The position numbers and the translations under genes were made by a program. From Cannabis sativa (Eukaryota; Streptophyta; Magnoliopsida; Rosales; Cannabaceae), in assembly GCF_029168945.1 (NCBI RefSeq), contig NC_083601.1, forward strand, positions 70,607,595 to 70,671,594: 64,000 nt of DNA, written 5' to 3'. A model generated the notes under the pieces. It was not told where the DNA came from and did not search any database. It saw nothing but the letters and a program-made list of their open reading frames with translations. Of the stretch, positions 46,661-58,556 are shown piece by piece. Within the stretch, counting starts at the first letter, position 1. Each line of letters begins with the position of its first letter.

Positions 46661-49600
46661 AGAAAAGTAGTATTTGTTTGAACAAACACTTTCTTATCAA
46701 TTGACAATGGGATGGTCCACCCCTAATCACTTAGAATAGCTAAGAAACCATGGTTAACAGTTCTAGCTTTTCTTAAGTTTTTGATTAGGTCATCCATGAA
46801 TCTAGTAATGATTTACATTAAGTATACAATTATTACATCATTCTGAAATTGTATTACCATAGAAGGATTTAGGCAACGACTAGTAACTAATCATCAACAT
46901 GCAACTCGAAAATTCTTGGGGAGGTAAGTTTGGATATAATTCAAAAAGCAAATTAATGATCTTTGAACTGCATATCTACTAACTATTTCTCCACCCCTAT
47001 CAGTTCGCAAGATCTTTAACCACTTACCTTAATGGTTTTAACCATTGCTAGAAATTTAAGAAATTTTTCAAACATTTCAAATTTCTTTGCATAAGGTATA
47101 ATCTAGAGTGATCGTTTTAAGAATACAACGAAAAACTCATATCCACCCCTGAATGTACATCCATCTGCGAATGAGATGAACTACTTTCAGTGGATATAGG
47201 CATATTAACTCTTTGCAGAGATTGATCTTGTCAAATCCACTATGAACAAGATACAAATGCCATAGATTAAAAAAAATGTGGTAGTGTCTTTTGATGACAT
47301 AGGTTTAGTTACATCAAAGAGTTCTTAGAATAGTGCAAGTGGATCCTGGTCACAGAATACCTAACTCATATTCCATACAGTTTGAATCCATTAATAAAAG
47401 ATGGATATTAAAACACTTGAGAAAGTGTAACTGTATTGTATCTGGAATTAGAAATATAAGAAAATTTCTGTTTGGATTCTAAAATTAAAGTCAAAGACTT
47501 AAATTCAACCAAATATAATGAGTAATTCTTTCTTGGACCACCACTACTAATACAAACTCTAAGTCAGATTTGCCCATACAAGTAGGAGATTTCTAAGATT
47601 GAGGATTTATATCAATTGGGAATAGAATTTCGGGATTATAATCATATGCGTCATTTAATTTCTTAAGAGAAAATATAGAATGACATGAAATGATTTATAG
47701 ACCATTCATCCAATGATATGTTATAAAGCTAATTCGAAATGAATAAGCTAAGAGGAATTAGGATAATTTCGTTTAAAATAAGAATCCAACGATGCTTCGA
47801 TTAGCGAAAGACAAAGTAATCTTATTTATGTAATCTTCTTGTTTCATATTGTAAAAATACTAGTCTAAGGTGTCATCAATTGATGAACGAGTTAGATGTC
47901 GCATATACAATACTTATCTTTCGAGATCTTACACTATTATGTATGTCTAATGGTGAAAATCCACTAGGGATTTATCTCATTAGATAAACAAACATGTTGG
48001 ACCAACAATGAAGATTCGAAATTAAACTACAACTTAATAACAGAAAATAACATGGTTCAATATAAATTCATACACAATTCAGAAATTATAAACATATAGC
48101 AAGTAGGAATGACTAGTGAAAATACTAAAACATACAATCCTATATAATTTCCAAGGTTTTCAACAACCGATACAAATGTCCGGTAGGCGAGAGTCAAAGC
48201 ATCATTTATTGAATAGAGTTGTCAGCTCATCTAAAATAGAAACCATTCTAGCAACCTTTTATTCGATCAAAATAAGAATCCAACGTTGTCCCGGTAGGCG
48301 AGAGTCAAGGTTATTCTCATTTCATGAGCCTCTACCATTGTTTCATGTTTCATAAGTTTATCTCTAAGTAGTCACCGTAGGGGAGAGTCTAATAGAGACG
48401 AAAACTTACAAAACACTTATCAAATGAAATCTTACGGTGTTAAATGCGTTCAACGAATAACCATCCATAGGGGGACGAAGTCTAGCGTCTCGAGGTTATA
48501 TTGAAAACATTTAACTTTTGTAAGACCAACAATGGAGATCGAATATCTTAATAATAATCAAGCTCATTATTTAAAGTGAGTTGTATTTTCTTTGATTCTC
48601 TTTATTTAATTTATTTATTTTAAATATATATTTATTTAAAATTTCCAATTTAGAATGAAAAATTCTAAATATAAATTTTAATTTAATATTTATAAATTTT
48701 ACTTAGATGGATATGAAAATAATATGAATTATTTCCATCTTAGTAATAATTTCCAATAAATATTTAGAAAAATATTCAATTTAAGTTGTTACAAAATTAA
48801 TTTAAATTAATTTACAACTCAAATTTAATTTTCTATAAATATATATTGCATTTCGAAAAATTAAAGTATATAAGAATACAATTTTCGAAAAATGCATATT
48901 AAAATAAAAAATAAATCCTGGAAAAAATTATTCTAATTTAATGTTGGCCCAAAATTAATTAATAAAATTAATTTACAACAAAAAATATAATTTTCCTATT
49001 TAATTAAATATATAAGAAAAATTACAAATATTTAAGTATGATGATGAAAATCATCTTAAATATTAATTTTCTATTTAATTAAATACACTAGAAAAATACT
49101 TCAAGCAAAAATATCACCTATCTAGATTTTCCTTTGACTAATTAATTCTATTTCTAATAATATACTTTAATTCAATTTATTTTAAATTAATCAATAAATG
49201 AAAAAATCATTGATTTAAGTTGATCCAAGAATTAATTAAAATAATTAATTTACAACTTAATCTATTTTTCAAGATAAAATTCGAAATTCTAGCATTTAAG
49301 AAATGCAATTTCGAAAATTGATTAATAAAATAAAGAAAAAATATATTTTGAAAATTATTTAAATTTAGTTGAAAAAATAAATTTCAACTAAAAATAATTT
49401 TCTATTTAATTAAATGTCATGAAAAAGAAATATTTAAGTATGATGATAAAAATCAACTTAGATATTTAATTTTCAAATTAATTAAATGTATTAAATTCAA
49501 GAAATAAATAATTAAGTGTAGAGAAGGCTTAATTATTAATCTCTAGTTTAATACTAGGAAAAAATATACTTAAAATAAATTGTACCAAAATTAATTATTT

Positions 49601-51662
49601 AAATAATTAATTTCACAATGTATAATATTTTCCTATTTAATATTAGAAATAATAAGTAGTCTCGAAATAACTATCTAGAAAATATCTTATTTGACTAAGT
49701 ATCTTTTCCACAAAATTTGAAATAATATCTAATTTAAGTTGTATTAGAAAAAAATCTAGAACTTAAATATTTTTCAAATTTAAATTTAATTAAATATCAA
49801 AAATTAAGTTGTAACCACTTAATTTGAAAATATTCCATTTTAAGTTAATATTCGAAAAGATATTAACTTAAAAAATATCTAAAGAATCTTAATAACCAAT
49901 GCCTAAAATTCCTCAACTTAATTTTGAAATTTTGAATTCAAAAGATATTTAGATTTAAGTTGGTTAGTTGAAGATAACTAAATATCAACTTAAATAGGAA
50001 TATTTAATGAAAAATTTAAATTAAGTTCCAGAAAGAATCTAGATGGTTATAATTCTATATTTAATTAAATACAAGAAAATACACATAGTTTAGCTTAGAA
50101 TAAAAAAAATTCTTTAAACTATGTTTTTCTTAAATTAATTTCAAAATAAATGAAATTAATTATGTTGCTAATCAATTTTAATTAGGTTAAACTAGTGTAA
50201 TTAACCTAGTACAGTCATTCAAATCAGGCAAATGGGCCTTCACAATTGGGGTGGTTTGTGTGAGGGGGTGCTGGGTTCAGTATGTCGTACCCACTTCTAT
50301 GGCTCCCAACTCTCACACAAGGCCCAAAAGAGAGGAATTTAACCTTAATAAGAACAACTGTTATTCATTGAATAAGCCCAATAACTAAATGGGCCTAAAT
50401 AAATTCTATCAAGAACTATGATAATTTATTTTAGCAACAACAACCTATATGTATCTATAATCAAATTAAACACATAGGCTCACACAGGCACACTTTGGAT
50501 GGGTCCTATCATGTTGCTAGGTCATACACAGATGAAAGAAGATTGTAAAATTTACCTGTTACAAATTATTAACTTGACCAAGGGAGCCATCAGATCATTA
50601 GATCTCGCAAAAAGTAACCATGGCTATTTGCAATCAAGTAATAATAGGTTTTGAAAACTTACAAACAAGCTAAAACACATACTCCTGCAACAGGGTTAGC
50701 TGGATAGTTGGAAGTAGGATTTATTTAATTTTAAATAAATAATTTCGAATAAATAAATAATTAAATTAAAAAAAAAATTAATATTCGAAAAATAATTTAA
50801 AAAAAAATTAATTTCAGAATTTAAAATTAAATTTTGAAAATAAAAAAAATTTAAAATTAAACCTACTTTTTATCTTATATCTATTTAAAATTACATGATT
50901 ATAAATATCTATTTTAAATTTAAATAAGGTCAAAATATCTTAAAAAGATTTAAAAAAAATCTTAAAAGATAAGATATTTTTAAATATCTTAAAAGATAAG
51001 ATATTTTAAAATATCTTAAAAGATTTTATAAATATCTTAAATATCTTAAAAGATATTATAAATATCTTAAAAGATATTATAAATATCTAAAAAATCTGAC
51101 CTTAAATTTTAAAAAAAAATATAATCAAATTTAAAAATAAGATAGATTTTTAAGCAAAAAAATAAATACTAATTCTATTCGAATTCAAATTACACTAATA
51201 TCTTGAATTAATTTAAAAAAAAATTAAATTAATTCAAAATGATAATTAGAATTGAATTAGGAATAGTAATAGTATATATACAAAACCATACAAAAAATTG
51301 GAAGTTAATTCCATGAAAAAGTATGAAAAATTGAAGAAAAAGGATAAAATCCGAAACTGTACGGACAGTTCTGCGATCGAAGGAAACTATCAGCACAGCC
51401 CCGATTTTGTCAAATCTTCAAAAAATCATAACTAATTCAAATAAAATCCAAATTGAGTTCTGTAAAAGGCTAACTTGCTTAATTTTTTCCATACTATCCA
51501 ATAAAAATAATTCCAGAAACGAAATCACAATTATTTTTCACGAAAATTTCACAAACATCAATCAATCATCAAATAACACTCAATACAACATGATACCATC
51601 CAAAGAACATACAAACAATCGTTTTAAAGTCCAAATTTCTTGAAAGTAAATCAATTAACCTG
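46661..51662 (-). other. Non-coding internal region and leader of element E
   Basis: Counterpart of 6859-12100 in A. The repeated GGCGAGAGTCAA motif is at about 48185 and 48295, with a diverged copy at 47796. AT-rich sequence runs 48550-51300. An expanded simple repeat lies at 50933-51090. The GC island of A and B is largely gone; a 16-bp hairpin AACTGT-ACGG-ACAGTT (51355-51370) remains. Confidence 0.7.
50933..51090. repeat. ATCTTAAAAGAT minisatellite
   Basis: A run of imperfect units built on the self-complementary word ATCTTAAAAGATAT, spaced by ATTATAA or TTTTAAA. The same place in B (about 25745-25805) and A (about 7500-7560) has ordinary AT-rich sequence without the array, so it expanded in the E lineage. 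Confidence 0.8.
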
Positions 51663-51674
51663 GCTCTGAGGCCA
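51663..51674 (-). other. Primer binding site of element E
   Basis: GCTCTGAGGCCA on the plus strand, two bases inside the 5' LTR; the same TGGCCTCAGAGC variant as A and B. Confidence 0.75.
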
Positions 51675-51676
51675 GT

Positions 51677-53579
51677 TGTTGGAAATTATTTTACCAGGAT
51701 CTTAGATCTACTCACAAGTATGTTTATTAACACCCTAAATATGAACTTTCTAAAACGATAAATTAAACACATATAAAGTTAAAGAAACCTTACATTGGGT
51801 GCAGCGGAATTAAATGACTCCTTCCGTTCAGATATCTAGCCCTTGATTCCTTTCTGTAGCAGAGCATTATCAATATCTGAACCTGGATCTCTTTCTCTGA
51901 ATCTTTGATGCTGAAACTCCTTTGCTGATGATCTTTCTTCACGATCTTCCTCACTATGATTGAGGTATTGCTTGATGTGTGTGGGCACTACTCTAATCAC
52001 TAAGGATTTCGAAATTCAAGAGGGAAGAGAAAGAAGAAGTGGCAGCTAAAGATAGGGAGAGAGAAGGCTCAGGTTTTTCTCTGAAGGAAAAATAGAAAAT
52101 TTAAGTGTAAATTTCCTGAAGCCTTCACTATCTATTTATAGCATTCCACTAGCGTTAGGTTTGAATTATTTGGCATTAAAATAATGAAAAAAATCAGTTT
52201 AAATTTCCTACAAAAGTGGCTGGCCCTATATAAGTGGATTGGGCCTTGGGCTTTGCAATTTTGCAATTTTAACACCTTTTGTATCTGATTTTCTCAAAAA
52301 TACCAATTTCCTAATTCAAACATTTAAATGCCAATTCTAACTATTTAATAACTATAAATAATTATTAAATAATATTGTCATTTATCATATTTATTAATTG
52401 AACCATACAAAGTATCATAATTAACAAATATGCCCCTATAAACTCTTTCTTTACAATTTCGCCCTTACTTAGTGAAAATTTCACAAATAGACATAGTCTA
52501 ATTCGTGAATTATAATTGATTAATCAAAACCAATTACATGAGTCTTACAAGCAATATTATCTCAACTAGTGGGGGGACCATGGGTCTATATAACCGAGCT
52601 TCCAATAAGTAGATCAAGAATTTAGCACTAAAATTCACTAACTTATTAATTCTTTGTTGAATCCACGCATAGAACTTAGAATTGCACTCTCAGTATATAG
52701 AATGCTCTATATGTTCCACCATATAGACACATCATTAGTTATCCATTGTTATAATCCTAATGTGATCAATGATCCTCTATATGAATGATCTACAGCATTT
52801 GTAAAGGGATTAAATTACGAGATTTACACCCTACAATGTATTTATTCCTTAAAACACTTGACCCCGTATAAATGATATTTCAGCTTATGTGAAATGAGTA
52901 CTCTACCATTTATGTTCGTTTGGTCAAGCTCGAAGGAGATCATCCTTTGCTTACTATTCGCCAGATAGAAGCTATAGATTCCATGTTTATGATAGCGCTC
53001 CCACTCAATTGCACTATCGTGTTCCCAAAATGTACGTATCACCCTGACCTAAAAGTAGGCTTAACTAACAAATCAAAGAACACGAATAGCCTTTCAAGAT
53101 TGAGCCTAATCATATCAGGATTAAGATCATTTGATCTAGGATCAACTAGGCGATATTGACTTGAATAGATATTACGGTAAGTTTAATAAATCTAAGTCAA
53201 AGTTCAATATCGGTCCCTTCCGATGCATACTCCATGCATCCAACCTGAGCTTTACTTTAACCAATGTTCTGGAAAGAACATAGTATTTCTCCAAATACAA
53301 GTAAACTCTTGTTGTAGATTATCATATCAGTAAAACCCTGTGTCTGATAAATCTAGGAAACTTTATTCACATAGTCATGTTTACTTTCCAATGTGTTGAC
53401 GGCACAATAAACAGGATCAAGTATGTGAAAAGGGTTTCAGATGAATTTATACATTATGTACATATAATCATGAAATAAATCATGTGAACCATGCAACATT
53501 AAATGTTATTTCTGATCTATATTAATAAGTAAATCTGATTATATTGAAATGAGTTTTATTTAGGGCATAAAACCCAACA
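51677..53579 (-). repeat. 5' LTR of element E
   Basis: 1903 bp. TATA box TATTTATA (plus strand) at 52133-52140. Antisense frame open at 52920-53159 and identical in protein sequence to the one in the other LTR. Confidence 0.95.
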
Positions 53580-54754
53580 ATTAGAATATCATCGATAAAG
53601 ACAATAACAAAATCATCGAGAAAATCTTTGAACACTCGGTTCATCAAATCCATAAATGCTGCCGGGGCATTTGTTAATCCGAAGGACATTACTAGGAATT
53701 CATAATGACCATACCGGGTCCGAAAAGCTGTCTTGGGAATATCCTCCTCCCGAATCCTCAGTTGGTGATAACCAGATCGAAGATCAATTTTAGAAAAGAC
53801 AGTTTTACCCTGCAACTGATCAAATAAATCATCTATTCTTGGCAGAGGGTACTTGTTCTTCACTGTTAATTTGTTTAACTCCCGATAATCTATACACATT
53901 CGTAATGTTCCATCTTTCTTTTTCACAAACAAAACTGGTGCACCCCAAGGTGAAGTGCTAGGTCTAGTAAATTTTAAATCCATCATCCCCTGTAATTGAA
54001 CTTTTAACTCTTTCAGCTCTGCAGGTGCCATCCTATAGGGAGCTTTCGATACAGGCTCAGCTCCTGGTATTAAATCAATCTCAAAATCAATTTCACGTTT
54101 TGGTGGCAACCCTGGTAACTCTTCTGGGAACACATCCAGAAATTCTCGAACCACTGGGACATGCTCCGGTCCCGCTAGTGGTTCCCTGGAAATATCCACA
54201 ACACTTGCTAAGAAACCAATGCACCCTTCACACAACAAATCCCTTACCTTAAGGGCTGAAATTAAGGGAATCCGAGATCCTTGCATCTTACCCACAAATA
54301 CAAAAGGGTCCTCGCCCTCAGGCTGAAAAGTTACCATCTTTCTTTTACAATCAATGGTGGCGTTGTATTTAGCAAGCCAATCCATCCCCAAAATAACATC
54401 AAAATCCTCCAGATTTAATTCTATCAGATCAACTGATAACTCTCTTCCTTCCACAAACACTGGAAGGGATCGAACCCACCTGCTGGAGATAACCAACTCC
54501 CCAGTAGGCAACAAGGTTCCAAAACCTCTAGAAAGCACATCACTAGGTTTATTCAGCTGCTCAATTATTCTACTTGAAATATAAGAATGCGTCGCACCAG
54601 AATCAATTAATACAGTCAATAAAGTACCAGCAACAGAAAGCTGACCTGTCACAGTAGAAGGACCAGCATCAGCCTCAGCTTGAGTCAGGGCAAACACTCG
54701 GGCAGGAGCGGGTGTATCATCCTCTTTTGCTCTAACCGTAGCAATTGTGGACAA
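53580..54754 (-). pseudogene. Element D protease and RT (5' half of pol)
   Basis: One long open frame on the minus strand. Near its start: [19 protein letters not shown], then the protease active site [15 protein letters not shown], the second protease block [20 protein letters not shown], the linker [17 protein letters not shown], and RT with [79 protein letters not shown]. It ends on the catalytic FIDDIL (53582-53599) at the very edge of element E. All catalytic residues visible are intact. The last residues of the apparent frame ([10 protein letters not shown]) come from E. The zinc knuckle just upstream is one frame away. Confidence 0.92.
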
Positions 54755-54761
54755 TTTCTCT

Positions 54762-55808
54762 TCATGTGACCCACCATTCCACAGTGGAAACAGGCCCTAG
54801 CCTGACACTCGCCTGTGTGATGCTTTTTACACCTCGGACATTCGGGAAAAGTCCGCGGTTTTCATTCCCACTACGACGGAAACCTTGGTTACCCTGGAAT
54901 CTTTTGTTTGGGCCTGCTGCTGATGTTTCACTAGGTCTTTTCCTGCGGTCACCAAGATCAGAACCCCTACCCGAACCAGCACCTGCTGTTTGTTTCCATG
55001 AATCTCTTCTGGCAATATTTTTCTTTCGTATCTGAGCCTCTGCACCCTCAGAAACTAAAGCCAACTCAACTATCTGAGCATAAGTTCGGGCAACCCCCGG
55101 TTGTTTAGAAGCAACAATCACATCCCGGGCGATGTGTTCATCCAGCCCCCGTATAAACTTTGCTTTCCTAGCAGCTTCAGTAGCCACCTCATCTGAGGCA
55201 AACTTTGCCAGTCGATCAAACTTAGTAGCATACTCTGTCACAGTCATACTACCCTGAGTTAACCGTATAAACTCTTCTGCCTTTGCTGCCTTAATAGACT
55301 CATTATAATACTTCTCAAAAAATAAGGCCCGAAAAGTTTCCCAGGTCATATTATTCAGATCATGGCCCTGAGATACAATCTCCCACCAAATACGGGCATC
55401 ATCTCGTAGCATATAGGTAGCACACCTGACCCGGTCATTATCTTCAACTCGCATAAAATCAAAAATGGATGTTATCATACTCATCCATTGCTCCGCTTTG
55501 AGTGGATCAGCACCACCCTCAAACACTGGCGGGTTCTGCTTCCTGAATCGTTCATATAATGGTTCCAAACAATTCCCTGCATCCGGTGGCACTACTAGAG
55601 GTGCCGGAGGATCAGGATTAAGATTTAGAGCAGGCTGAGCTCGCTGCTCTCTTAATTCTCTAATTTGTTCACCCTGCTGCCGAATAGTTTCTTGCATAGC
55701 AGCATATAACTGTTCCCAATTAGGTGGTGGTAAAGGGTTCTCACCTTCACCGGCAGCCCCGAGCCCGGCTAGCTCGCGGGCACCCCTACCAGTCCGCCTT
55801 GGGTGCAT
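54762..55808 (-). CDS. gag of element D
   Basis: The best-kept gag of the window, about 349 codons. Start at 55808 ([15 protein letters not shown]) by comparison with F and G; 25 more codons are open upstream but belong to the leader. Order: basic N-terminus; coiled coil ([20 protein letters not shown]); proline-rich linker; capsid core with [95 protein letters not shown]; then a glycine/arginine-rich linker. The knuckle [14 protein letters not shown] (54751-54792) is in a second frame, and the protease frame is a third, so two one-base shifts bracket the knuckle. Whether these are decay or something else cannot be told; decay is simpler, since pol has other breaks. Confidence 0.85.
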   Translation of the reverse strand: MHPRRTGRGARELAGLGAAGEGENPLPPPNWEQLYAAMQETIRQQGEQIRELREQRAQPALNLNPDPPAPLVVPPDAGNCLEPLYERFRKQNPPVFEGGADPLKAEQWMSMITSIFDFMRVEDNDRVRCATYMLRDDARIWWEIVSQGHDLNNMTWETFRALFFEKYYNESIKAAKAEEFIRLTQGSMTVTEYATKFDRLAKFASDEVATEAARKAKFIRGLDEHIARDVIVASKQPGVARTYAQIVELALVSEGAEAQIRKKNIARRDSWKQTAGAGSGRGSDLGDRRKRPSETSAAGPNKRFQGNQGFRRSGNENRGLFPNVRGVKSITQASVRLGPVSTVEWWVT

Positions 55809-55978
55809 AACTATACACCTGCGATCACATTCCAAGTAATAACAATACTGATAAGTATTTTCATATAATATAATCCTTCCCACAACATTCTGATATCGAC
55901 ATAATTCAAATAACCAGGTAATCAGAAAATTAACAAGCTATCTTTTAACTTAAAACTTACTAAACCATGAGTCGATCA
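55809..55978 (-). other. Leader of element D
   Basis: 170 bp of untranslated sequence upstream of the D gag, without the expected primer site or LTR. It stops at the first bases of the G LTR; TCAAG (55974-55978) would be the G target duplication. Confidence 0.6.
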
Positions 55979-58276
55979 AGTAAAGCCCGCTTAGCTAATT
56001 TGGAAATTATCAGTTAATTGGGAGTAATTATGAAATTATTTATAGCTATTTAAATAATTTATGATACTGTTATTCATGTTATTCAGTAGCTTTTATATTT
56101 CGCATTTCCGGTGTCCGGTATTTTGGAACTCGGCGTTTGGCTCAGTAGAAATCACAACTTAGTATGTTAGTATTTTGGGGACGGGTTTTAGACATTGGGA
56201 ATGTCGGGAATGGCCGGGAATTTAGAATTTCCCAAAAATACCCTTTTAGTATGATTTATGTGGTTTTATGGTGGAGGGGCAAAATGGTCTTTTTGCCCCA
56301 TTAGTATTTTGTCTTATGTGATTTATTAAATGGAAAATAAATGATAATTGTTTATTTTAATGGCTGAAATAAAATGAGTTAAATGGCTTTATTCTTGTAA
56401 TTCCTTTCATTTTTCAACACTTAGAAAAAAATTAGAAATTTTCAAAGAAACACTCTCTTTTTCCTCTCTATTTTCGGCTGAAGCATTTGGGGTGCATGGA
56501 CTGATTTTCTCTTTGATTTCCAAGCAAACTTTCATCCATTCTTAAGATCCTTTGCAAGCTAGGTTAGCTCTCTTGATTTCTTCCTTTAAATTTTGAGAAA
56601 AATGATGAAAAAGTTGAGTAAAATGCATGCTTTTGTGGCTGTTCTTGTTGCTGTGTTTGGTTGTTATTTTCTGAGGTTCAAAGCATGTTTATTTGATGTT
56701 AACTGAGTTCTTTGAAGCATGATTAGTTAGGTTGTTCAAGCTTTGAGTTTTCTATGCAAATATGTGATTTTTGAGAGAAAATATTATATTTTGTTTCTGT
56801 GAATTGCTGGATGTTCTTGTATGTTTTCAGAGGTGTTATTATGCTTAGTTAAGTAGAATTAACTAGGTTAGGATGCATGTTAGGTGGATTTTCTCAAGCT
56901 TGAGTTTGGAACTCAAAGCTTGAGCTCCAATGGTGTTTTTCATTTCTGTGCATTCTGGGTAGGTTTGATGCTTTAGAAATGTTATTTGGGATATATGGAG
57001 TAGGTCTGGAAGGTTTGGTACCAATTGGGGTTAAATTGGTCGAGTTATGAATTTTTGAAGTTGCTGCCTGCGAGGAACCGGAATTCCGGTTGTGCATCCG
57101 GAATTCCGGATGGGGGTCCTGAATTTCCCAGAACCGGAATTCCGGTTGGGCAACCGGTCTACCGGTTGGGGGATTTTTCAGAACCCTAGTTTTCCTCGTT
57201 TTTATGTTTTAGGGGGTATTGCCATGCTTTTTATCGATAGGGAAACTTTTAGTTCCTAGTTTTAGTCCCCGGGAAGTGATTTAGCGTGTCACTTATAGCG
57301 TTGTGATTTTTATGGTTTAGGAGCCAGTAATCCGCCGCTCAGCTTCAGTTCCAGTCAGGTTGACCGGCACACCTGAATTCGGAATCCAGGTAAGATTAGT
57401 ATAACAGTATGCATATGTAGATTACATGTTTAGCGTGCATGTAGGAAGCCTGTTAGATTACATTAGATATGTATGTTGGCTTCGAACCATCCAACCCTGT
57501 CACGTCGGTACAGGCTGGAGTATGACCAGCAGCCGGAGTATGACCGGTTTGACCGATCAGGCTGACACTGGTTGGTGGTTCCGTGCTATTGACGTATCCC
57601 GTCGGTACAGGCTGGAGTATGACCAGCAGCCGGAGTATGACCGGTTCGACCGATCAGGAGGGTATAGTAACACGTCGGTACAGGCTGGAGTATGACCAGC
57701 AGCCGGAGTATGACCGGTTCGACCGATCAGGTTGTTACGTGTCAATAGTACCGTCCCTATGAACGTTCAGAACTCAGTACCATGTTGGACATGGCAGTAG
57801 TGGCTCAGTACCATGTTGGACATGGCAGTAGCGGGACTCAGTATCGTGTTGGACACGGCAGTTAGTATTATGTATGAGTATTATTATGCTTTTCTTACTG
57901 AGTCTGTCGACTCACAGTTTATGTTCATGTGTAGGTAAAGGCAAGGCTATAGCTGATGGACCGTGAGCGAGCTTATGAGATTGTACATGTCGGGGCGGTT
58001 AGGCCTGGAGCGTACGATCCTCGGGACAGCAAGGCTGAGTTGTTTTGTAATTGGTCGTTAGACGACTTTATTTTGATTTAAAAGTTAAACAGTTAAAACG
58101 TTTGTAAATGATTTTATAAATCGGGATCCCGAGACTTTTATAATATGGTTTATAAGTTTAATTAAAAAGCAAAATTTTAATTAATCACGTTTTTCCATAA
58201 ACCTCGTTGATTAGCAACGAGCTGCACAGTACGTTTAAAAATCACGTAATACGCCTAAGATAGTTAGGGTGTTACA
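55979..58276 (+). repeat. 5' LTR of element G
   Basis: 2298 bp, ending GGGTGTTACA. Palindromes at 57132-57147 (AACCGGAATTCCGGTT) and 57152-57167. Three ~60-bp repeats at 57501-57561, 57600-57658 and 57671-57731. Three stem-loops with loop TTGGA at 57780-57794, 57811-57825 and 57844-57858. Confidence 0.92.
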
Positions 58277-58279
58277 ATT

Positions 58280-58291
58280 TGGTATCAGAGC
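58280..58291 (+). other. Primer binding site of element G
   Basis: TGGTATCAGAGC, three bases after the LTR; exact initiator methionine tRNA complement, as in F. Confidence 0.9.
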
Positions 58292-58556
58292 CGCCAGGTT
58301 GTCTTCCGAAGATCGTCACGACATGTACAATCATCATCAGCAGTTAGCTCGGTTCACGGTTCAGTAAGCCTTTATTGCTTTAGTAGTTTATTTTATTCAG
58401 TTATGAAAAAGAAAAGCCTGTTAGGAAGCATGTTAGTAGCCTGATAGTAGAATAGGCGCATGTTTCGTTTTTAATTTCCAAATTAAGCGGCATTAGTAAG
58501 CTCTCGATGATCGTGACCTGAGTGCCAACTCGGGATTTCGAGGCGGTTCAGACTAG

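Larger units (their letters stand above)
43452..53579 (-). mobile_element. Element E: complete, very young copia-derived element
   Basis: 10,128 bp, perfect duplication ATTAG (43447-43451 and 53580-53584), TG...CA ends. Its LTRs (1895 and 1903 bp) are identical by eye except for one extra A and two short edits (44569 versus 52795-52799; 44589-44591 versus 52819-52824). This is the youngest copy of the family here, yet its internal pol is as decayed as in A and B. It lies directly after the RT catalytic FIDDIL codons of element D. Confidence 0.96.
39078..55978 (-). mobile_element. Element D: Tekay-like gypsy, nearly complete, split by E
   Basis: A minus-strand chromovirus with its 3' LTR at 39078-41107, pol at 41108-43451 and 53580-54754, gag at 54762-55808 and a short leader to 55978. 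Element E (43452-53579) splits it. No 5' LTR or primer site is found: the leader meets the first bases of the G LTR at 55979, so G probably inserted into D's leader and D's 5' LTR lies right of the window. It is inserted in element C; CAATA (39073-39077) is the predicted duplication. Confidence 0.85.

Noticed and set aside
52842..53159. Overlapping 66- and 79-codon frames in E LTRs as a gene pair
   Set aside because: They are exact duplicates because both LTRs are nearly identical; no known domain and broken in A (left) and C.
39078..55978. Endogenous pararetrovirus as the source of D
   Set aside because: The order protease, RT, RNase H, integrase, chromodomain, with long LTRs and a purine tract, is that of a Ty3/gypsy chromovirus; pararetroviruses lack integrase and LTRs.
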